Shown here: positions 13,001 through 22,000 of the stretch, piece after piece | How positions within the stretch are numbered: the first letter of the stretch is position 1 | Layout of the letters: the number at the start of each line of letters is the position of its first letter | NCBI GenBank assembly: GCA_039621445.1 | Contig: CP154954.1 | Coordinates: forward strand, 58,238,701-58,302,700 | DNA from: Euglena gracilis | Taxonomy: Eukaryota > Euglenida > Euglenophyceae > Euglenales | Length of the DNA stretch: 64,000 bases | Direction: 5' to 3' | Made by a program: the position numbers and the translations under genes | Notes under the pieces: generated by a model | Database searches by the model: none | What the model saw: only the letters and a program-made list of their open reading frames with translations | What the model was told of the DNA's origin: nothing

Positions 13001-16000
13001 GTTTTTCCACCCGCCAGCGCCCCGTTTTGGGCCGCCGACCCATTGACTTTGGGTCAAAACCGGTCAAAAAAGTCGAAAAAAATCGAAAAAATTTTTTAGC
13101 CCGAAACGATGTTTTTTTGGCCTCCCGGACCCGGAAAAACTGTTTTTTGAGCCGAAAACGACCGTTTTTCGTCCGGCTGGCACCCCGTTTTGAACCACCG
13201 ACCCATTGACTTTGGGTCAAACCGGGTCAAAAAAATCGAAAAAAATCGAAAAAATTTTTTTTGCCCGAAACGATGTCTTTGGGCCTCCCGGACCCAGAGA
13301 AACTGTTTTTGCGCCGAAAACGAGCGTTTTTCGACCCCCCAGCGCCTTGTTTCTGGCACAAAACACATGGATTTCAGTCAAAAGAGCTCCCTGGGGTGTG
13401 CCGGTATGTATATATGGAGGGGTCAATGAAGGGGTGGGTGCGCGCTTATCAAGAGCTCAGCACTATTCAAAACCTGGTTATAGGTCCCGGTTTGGAGGTC
13501 CAGCCAAAAACCGTTGACCCTTGACCACGCGGGACCACATTTAATGCCTTTTGTCCATGTGCTGGTGGAGGAGGAAGAAGAAACAACAAAAGCAAGCATC
13601 CTTGGATTACATCCTGCGGTGAGCAGAAGCATTTCTCACCTTGGCAATGTGCCATTTCGAGTGAGATGTGGATTCTCTTTTCCTGATCTCCGGTTCATGG
13701 CTGCCCTTGAGGGGGGGTTATAGGTGCCGGTTTGGTGGTCGGGCCGAAGGGGGGGGGGTCATAGGTGGGGGGTCGCTGAGCTCTTATCTCTTTAGAGTAA
13801 GAGCGAAGCTTACCACCAGGGAAAAGTGGGGGGTCGGACCCGCCCCCCCCCTCCCCCGCCCCCCCCCTCCCCCGCCCCCCCCCCCTCTGGGTAGACCGTG
13901 AAAACCGCGGATTATCACCATGACCCCGGCCCGGTTCCCGGAATTTTTTTTTTCAGATGCGAGCGACTGGATTCCTAGTTTCCGAATCACCCCCAACTCC
14001 CCGCCAGGCCCGAGTTATTCACGCGCGAAGGGGTCCAAACTCGGTAGGATTTACCCGCCCCCCCTGGATGAGCCCCCCCCCCCTTTGGACTCTGCCATTT
14101 CGGCCAAAAAATGTCAATTTTCAAAATATCTCCAAAATGAAGCCAAATCAAAGGAAATGTCCGGAGACCTAATTTGAAGCCCTTGGAACGCCCCATCCAC
14201 CGGTATTTTGATTTCCCCGCAACTCCCCGCCTGGCCCGAGATACGGCCGTTTTCGGCGCAGATGGCCGTTTTGTACACTTTTCCCTCTGTTCGACTTAGC
14301 CGTTTTCGGGGGGTGGGGGGTCAAAAAACCAATGTTTTCAAAATTTCTCGAAAATGATGCAAAATCAAAGGAAATGTCCGGAGACCTAAATTGAAGCCCT
14401 TGGAACGCTCTATCTACTGGGATTTTGGTTTCCCCGCAACTCCCCGCCTAGCCCGAGATACGGGCGTTTTTTTGGCCAATTTGGCCATTTCAGGCCATTT
14501 TGTACACATTTCCCTCTGTTCGATTTAGCCGTTTTCGGCCCAAAAAGTCGAAAAAAATCGAAATTTTTTTTTTTGCCCAAAACGATGTTTTTTTGGCCTC
14601 CCGGACCCGGAAAAACTGTTTTTGAGCCGAACACGAGCGTTTTTCCACCCGCCAGCGCCCCGTTTTGGGCCGCCGACCCATTGACTTTGGGTCAAAACCG
14701 GGTCAAAAAAGTCGAAAAAAATCGAAAAATTTTTTTTGCCCGAAACGATGTTTTTTGGCCTCCCGGACCCGGAAAAACTGTTTTTGAGCCGAAAACGAGC
14801 GTTTTTCGACCCGCCAGCGCCCCGTTTTGGGCCATTGACTTTGGGTCAAAACCGGGTCAAAAAAGTCGAAAAAAATCGAAAAAATTTTTTTGCCCGAAAC
14901 GATGATTTTTGGCCTCCCGGACCCGGAAAAACTGTTTTTGAGCCGAAAACGAGCGTTTTTCGACCCGCCAGCGCCCCGTTTTGGGCCATTGACTTTGGGT
15001 CAAAACCGGGTCAAAAAAAAGTCGAAAAAAATCGAAATTTTTTTTTGCCTGAAACGATGTTTTTTGGCCTCCCGGACCCGGAAAAACTGTTTTTGAGCCG
15101 AAAACGAGCGTTTTTCGACCCGCCGGCGCCCCGTTTTGGGCCGCCGACCCATTGATTTTGGGTCAAAACCGGGTCAAAAAAGTCGAAAAAAATCGAAAAA
15201 TTTTTTTTTGCCCAAAACGATGTTTTTTGGCCTCCCGGATCCGGAAAAACTGTTTTTGAGCCGAAAACGAGCGTTTTTCGACCCGCCAGCGCCCCGCTTT
15301 GGGCCGCCGACCCATTGACTTTGGGTCAAAACCGGGTCAAAAAAGTCGAAAAAAATCGAAAAAATTTTTTTTGCCCGAAACAATGTTTTTTGGCCTCCCG
15401 GACCCAGAAAAACTGTTTTTGAGCCGAACACGAGCGTTTTTCGACCCGCCAGCGCCCCGTTTTGGGCCGCCGACCCATTGACTTTGGGTCAAAACCGGGT
15501 CAAAAAAGTCGAAAAAAATTGAAAAATCTTTTTGCCCGAAACGATGTTTTTTGGCCTCCCGGGCCCGGAAAAACTGTTTTTGAGCCGAACACAAGCGTTT
15601 TTCCACCCGCCAGCGCCCCGTTTTGGGCCGCCGACCCATTGACTTTGGGTCAAAACCGGTCAAAAAAGTCGAAAAAAATCGAAAAAATTTTTTAGCCCGA
15701 AACGATGTTTTTTTGGCCTCCCGGACCCGGAAAAACTGTTTTTTGAGCCGAAAACGACCGTTTTTCGTCCGGCTGGCACCCCGTTTTGAACCACCGACCC
15801 ATTGACTTTGGGTCAAAACCGGGTCAAAAAAATCGAAAAAAATCGAAAAAATTTTTTTTGCCCGAAACGATGTCTTTGGGCCTCCCGGACCCAGAGAAAC
15901 TGTTTTTGCGCCGAAAACGAGCGTTTTTCGACCCCCCAGCGCCTTGTTTCTGGCACAAAACACATGGATTTCAGTCAAAAGAGCTCCCTGGGGTGTGCCG

Positions 16001-19000
16001 GTATGTATATATGGAGGGGTCAATGAAGGGGTGGGTGCGCGCTTATCAAGAGCTCAGCACTATTCAAAACCTGGTTATAAGACGGGGGGTTATAGGTGGG
16101 GGGTTTAATATTCTGAAAACCAAAAACACCGAATTTAAAATCCAAACCTGACTTTCGCCCAAAACAATTCCCCATCATACTCAAATGCAATTGTCACTTT
16201 CAACCTTTTGCTTTCTCGTCGGGGCGGGGCTGTCGGGGCTGGCGGGACGGAGCAGCGCGGTGGCGGGTCCCCAGCCAGTGCCCGAGGGCGGTGCTCTCCG
16301 CGTCGTCCAGCTCCAGCTCCGCCGCCAGCCCACTCCAGTCCTGCTCCCAGCACACCGCACCGCCCCCAAGCCTGCGCTTCATTGGGGGGGGGGCATCCAC
16401 GCTCTCAGCAGGAGGGTTTCCAAGGACCCGGGGGGTTCGAGTCTGCTCCCGGCTGGCGGGAAAAAAAAGGTGCCAACTACCTCGTGGGGGGGGGGGGGTT
16501 GCGGGGTGGGGGGGGTGGACGCGGCTGGTCCCTGAAATCCGAGCAAGGAAGAGGCCCAATCCAGCTGGGGGACACCAGAACATTCTGGTTTGAGGTGCAA
16601 CTCCAAACCATCGGAAAAACACCATTTATCAACCGCTTCGGCACGTTTTCAAAAAGGAATTGATTGAGCTCTTCATTGCGCTTCTCACAGCAGCGAATAC
16701 CACCTTTTTGGGGCAATCGGGACCACATATCCAGCCAAATCACCAAATCTGAAAAAAAAAGAAACCAATGTTACAGGTTTGACACACAAGGATAAATAAT
16801 ATTGATGCCCCAAGACAACTCCAAAATTTCTGGATTGGCTTCCGAGTACAGTATATGAGTACATACAAGATATGATATACCCATATAATATGTATAATAA
16901 TAATAATATCAATACTACAAAAAAGTGCCATTGACACAGGGTGTCAGGGTGGGTGTCAACGGTTGTCCTGAGCAAGGGAGGGGGAAGGTGGCAACAACTT
17001 CTCAACATGATAAATCAGTACCCAGGTGACTGCTTCCATGCCGGCAAAGTGACGACTTTACAGGAATGACCACTTCCGGGGAATACACAGCAAATACACA
17101 GTTTTTTCCTTTTTTTTAAAAAAAGGAAAAAACAGACTGTTTGCCCCCCCCCCCCAATTTCACACGACACCATGGCCATGCTCTTTGGCTTTCGTCCCAA
17201 TTGAAGACGGTGGGGGTTGGTTTTATCAGGTGTACACCACCACCTTTGCAGGCCACGGGGTTGGGGGAAGCGCACGCCGGCCAGGGTCGAGTTGCTGCAG
17301 GGCACTGGCAGCGTCGCCCAGCGCTGTGGACCCCTCCGGCCGGAGGCCCCCCTCCGGCTCCGCGCCGCCTTCAACGTCGCCCGCTGGACCTGGGTCACCG
17401 CTCCGCTGGGCCGCTGTGAGGCTAAGGCAATGAATATCTTCTGGTTCGTGTGTGAGCGAAACTGCACAGAGAAGCCGCATTGCATTGTTCTCAGCAGGAA
17501 TACCCGGCATCACCCCCTCGGCACGCCGGGAAAAACCGCCTTTCACCAGCAACCAAACTTTCGACATCTCCAAAAAAAGCATTCTGACAACACAGCGGCC
17601 AATACGCCCATAACTACCATGGCAGGGCCAAACCCTCATTGTTTTTTAAATCATTGCTGTATTTATTTGCCGCTGGTCATCGCCTGAACCCCCCCACCCC
17701 CCAGGGGCCACCTGGAGTCATTGGAACCGGCATCCGAGGGAGCGGGCACCCCGGCGGGAGGGCCAGCGCCACTGCCGAGACGTACTGTACGGGGGCGGCC
17801 CCGGCCGGCAGGGCGGCGGTGCAGTCCACCGCGCGGTGCACGCTGGCCCCCAGCGGCTCCCACGCGAGGGTGGCCGTGCCGCCCATCCCCATTGGACCGC
17901 AGGGGCCCGGTTGGTGGCAAACCCAACGTTGCAGAGCCCACTAAATTGCATTCACTGTTATCTATATCTTTTAATCTGAATTTTAATCTTAACTTTAATT
18001 AAAATTAATTAATTAATTTAATTAATAATAATAAATATTAATTTGTTAATTTAATTAATAATAATTAATAATAATTAATCAGTTTAATTAAATTAATTAA
18101 TATTAATTAATTAATTTCATTTTAAATAAATTAATATTAATTAATTAATGTAATTAAGAATAATTAATTATTAATTAATTTAATTAGTAATAAATAATTA
18201 ATGTTAATTAATTAATATAATTAATAATAAGTAATATTAATTAATTAATTTAATCATTATTAATTAATTAATGACAATTAATTCTATTTAATTTTTAATC
18301 TTTTCATGGGGCACAGATCGGGTGCAAAATGCAAGGAAAAGGATGCGGTGTGACTGGATGTGCATGCGCACAGCATTGGCCGGTCAAATTCTCCGAAGTG
18401 GGTTCCAAACGCCTGAAGGTCGCCCCAGAACCGGCGGGCCAGGTGTACACTTCCTCAACGCCCCCTGGAGCTGCCTGGCTGCCCCAAATCGCCGGCAGGC
18501 TGACTGTTTCTTTTTGCAGCAAGCAAACTCTCGAGGCCCACTCTGTAGCCATCCAACATAAAGCAATAAATGCAGATACAGTTGCTTCAATCACCAAATA
18601 ATTTCTGGCCAAGGACCCCCCCCCCCCAGGTGTGGCACACCACCAGAGGGGCAGGGGTTGATTTGATCAAAAAAATTGGGGTTTTGTGCTCAAAATTTTG
18701 TGAAATTGGTCAATGGAGGGGGGCGACGCTTCAGAAGCCCATTATCAAAGCCTTGGTGCCCCAGGTGCCTTGGGAAATGCCCTGGCCCCCCTAATTCTTG
18801 TGCACAATCAGGCCTCACAAGAGAAAAATGCGGGGCCCGAGGTGTCTCGCCCTCGAGGAAAACCGACCAGGCAGGAAGGGTTACCGAGGGTACCCCCGCC
18901 CCCCCCAATGAACACCAAGGTGACAACCTAGACGGTCCGAACAGGGGGGTTCATTGAGCTTTGGGCACGGTTTCTGTGTAGATAAGGTATATGGTGACAA

Positions 19001-22000
19001 CGTGGACGGTCCGAACACCCCCTGTTCATTGGGCAAGGGTGTTCATTAGGCATGGGGGGGGGGAGGTACGACTTGGGGGGGGGGGAGGGAGGGCGGGGCA
19101 CAGCTCGCGCCCCTGACCATGCTGGTGTCCCACTGCACCTGGAGCGCCAGCCCCAGCCGCGCAGTGTCCGCCTGCGCAGTGGCCCCGGGGTGGACTGCCC
19201 GCCACTGGCCGGCTGAGGGATACCCCTCATCCCCCAATCGAGACAGCTCGGAGCGGCAGAAATGGCTCGGGGCGTTGTGCGGGGGGGGGATTGCTGGAAT
19301 GGGTGGTTGCGGGATGGATCCCGCCCAGGCTTCTTTGAAACAACACCGGGGGGGGGGGTGCCCAGTGCTGTGGGGTGTTTGCCGATGGGTTTCCAGGATT
19401 TCAAATCAGCGCTGTGGCACGTGGCTTCGGCCAGAAAGACGCCAGCCAGGAAACCCTCTCCCCCCTCCCCCGCACGCACACTCCACCCCGCGTCGCCCGC
19501 TTCACGGCGGCCACGACGTCCCCCAGCGAGGGGGCAGTGCGCCCCTCCGCCGCGCTCTCCTCGGCGTAAGCCGCCGCCACTGAGAGGGGGCCCTGGGCAG
19601 AGCGGTGACGGGCGGCGACGAAAACAACGCTGACTGAGGAGGGAAGAGCAGAATGGAATGCCCCGGCACAATGTCCCCCCAACCTGCTCTGAGACTTCAA
19701 ACTTCCTTGCCCTTGACTTGCCAAAGTACGGGGAAAGACCCCCTGCGTCACTTTGCGCGGTTGACACGGGGGGGTGTGTCATGAACAAGCCGTGTCATAT
19801 GCACCATAGCACTGGACACACGGCATTTTGCATGGTAGACAAAAAGGTGCATTGCGGAGGAACCAAAAATCAAAAATGGTTGAGAGGACCGTTCAACAAA
19901 TGAGTGTCAGATTGTCATGTGGGGTATTTTTTTTCCCTTCCAGGGACTGATTGAAGGACGTGGAACGCCGGAATACCAACAACTTGTTTTCGGTTCAAGG
20001 TTCCCTCCTGATATAGCTCCCCTGGAGAGCCCACAGTTTGAGAGGTCCCCCCCCCCTGTTCTTGATGCGTCTTGTCCATGACACACCTGACAAGGAATGA
20101 CACCGCTCCAGCGTCCCAATTTGGAGGCGAAGAAGACGACCACGACGCCCATCACGCCAAATGCCCAACCAGCGCGATGGCCAGGCTGATGTGGCCAGTC
20201 AACCAGGAGGAACCCAGAGGGCAACCCAACCACGGTGGAAAAGGGCCGTGGCAACATTGTGCCAGCCAGCAAAAAGAATGCTTTCCGTGGATTTCCAGCC
20301 AGAAAAAGAAGAAAAAGAGAGGAAATACCCCCCCCCCTCGTTGTTCGACCAATATGACCATTAACCTACGGTCAACAACCAAAGGGGGGGGGGTCGCGGC
20401 GGGGGGGGGGTCGCCCACTTCAGCCTCAGCAGGGACATCGGCCAGGGGAGACTGCCCCCCACCATCAGCACAGGGATTTGTGCTTATCCTTTTTTGGGGG
20501 GTCAAATTCTTATCTGTAGTTATCCGTAGTTATCCGTAGTTATCCTTATTTGCTAAAATACCCTTCCTGACAGGAATATCCATCTAGAAATGGCTGCAAT
20601 TGAAAGGATGAAGAGAGTTGATTATCATAAGCCTCAGAAATGCCTAAACATTTGTGAAATATGACAATCTAAACAGAAAACGACAAGCATCCAAGGCAGA
20701 TGGAAACGACAATGTCCGGTGGGAGTTTTTTAATCTTTCATCCACCGTTGTTCACAACCACCGTTGCAGAACATGCCAACAGCTGCCTGCCGGAGGTTAG
20801 ACGACATCTTCTGTCGGTTTTTAACATGAATGACAGCGGCCAAACTGAAAGCAGCCCATCTCTTTATACCCCCCCCCCCCTTGTCCAACGACCGCTAATG
20901 TTCGTCTCTGACTGGGGGGGGGGGCGGTCGTTAAAATGGCCAATGTTCGTCTCTGACCAGGGGGGGGGGTGGTCGTTAGACAAGGGAGGGGGGGGGGAAT
21001 TTCCGGCACGTCTCGCTGGAAATTTTTGGCGCTTCGCGCCTGACAATAACCAATTGGCCAATAGCCCAAAAATGCCAACAATGTCCACATATTCACAAAA
21101 ATACCCAAAAATACCCAAAATCACCAAAATGGCACAAAATGGCCAAAAATTCCATAAAAGTGTTCATATTGACCCAAATTAGCCCAACATTGGCCCAAAT
21201 CAATGCAAAATGGTCCCAAATTAGCAAATAACATCATCAGAGGTGCTTGCCCACAACGACGCCTTTTGCAAGGTCACCATTCGAGCGACGATAGAGAACA
21301 CAACAAACCACTGGATAGTGGTTCATCACAGAAGTCGGAGAAGCTGCAAAAAAAAACAAAATCAAAAGCAAGAACATTATCAAGTCTCATTTCCCCAAGA
21401 TCGTATACGAAAAGATCGTCTCTGACCGGGGGGGGGGGTGGTCGTTGGACAAGCCCGGTCGTTGGACAAGGGGGGGGGGGGGGAGGATGCACGCTGCCAA
21501 ATGGAAAATTGTTGCAAAAAAAAGCTGAAGAAAAGGGCTGCTTGAAAGGCCGTTCAATCACTGCACTACAGACAGGAAAATAGACATAAGGAAAAACAGC
21601 CTCAGAAAGGGCGGGCTCACGTTGAGCCCAGAAAGGCCCAATGTCTCTGTGGCTATGTACAGACAACACTCGTTCTCGTTCTTGCTCATCCACATTCGTC
21701 AATTTTTTTTTGCCTATCCACAGTTATCCGTTGTTATCCGTAGTTATCCTTATTTGGACTTTTTGGCTTATCCGTAGTTATCCGTAGTTATCCGTAGTTA
21801 TCCATTTCAGGATAAGCACAAATCCCTGATCAGCAGCTGCAAGGCCCCGGTCGCCCCAGTGGGTCAGCACAGTGTGGGAGGTGGTGTGGCGCGCCTGCAA
21901 TGATGGCAGGAGGAAGGAGGGACACAACGAATTCGAGTAAGCCATGCAGGGTCCTTTGGTGGAGCCAAAACCCTCGGGGCTCTGCCACAAATATGTGAGG

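Noticed and set aside
11935-13370. CRISPR array
   Set aside because: Units are directly adjacent, about 162 bp, without unique spacers; this is satellite DNA.
12221-16023. Repeated 60-codon and longer open frames on both strands
   Set aside because: They are the translated 162-bp tandem unit; copies differ by repeat drift, without start context or splice signals.
17244-17413. Plus-strand exon in place of gene 1 exon 6
   Set aside because: A good acceptor (ccacctttgcag) and donor (gtgagg) exist on the plus strand, but no plus-strand partners were found, whereas the minus reading joins both neighbours in phase.
18310-18600. Exon in 18.3-18.6 kb
   Set aside because: Frames are open on both strands, but codon composition and splice signals are weak and the exon 4 to exon 5 junction is already in phase without it.
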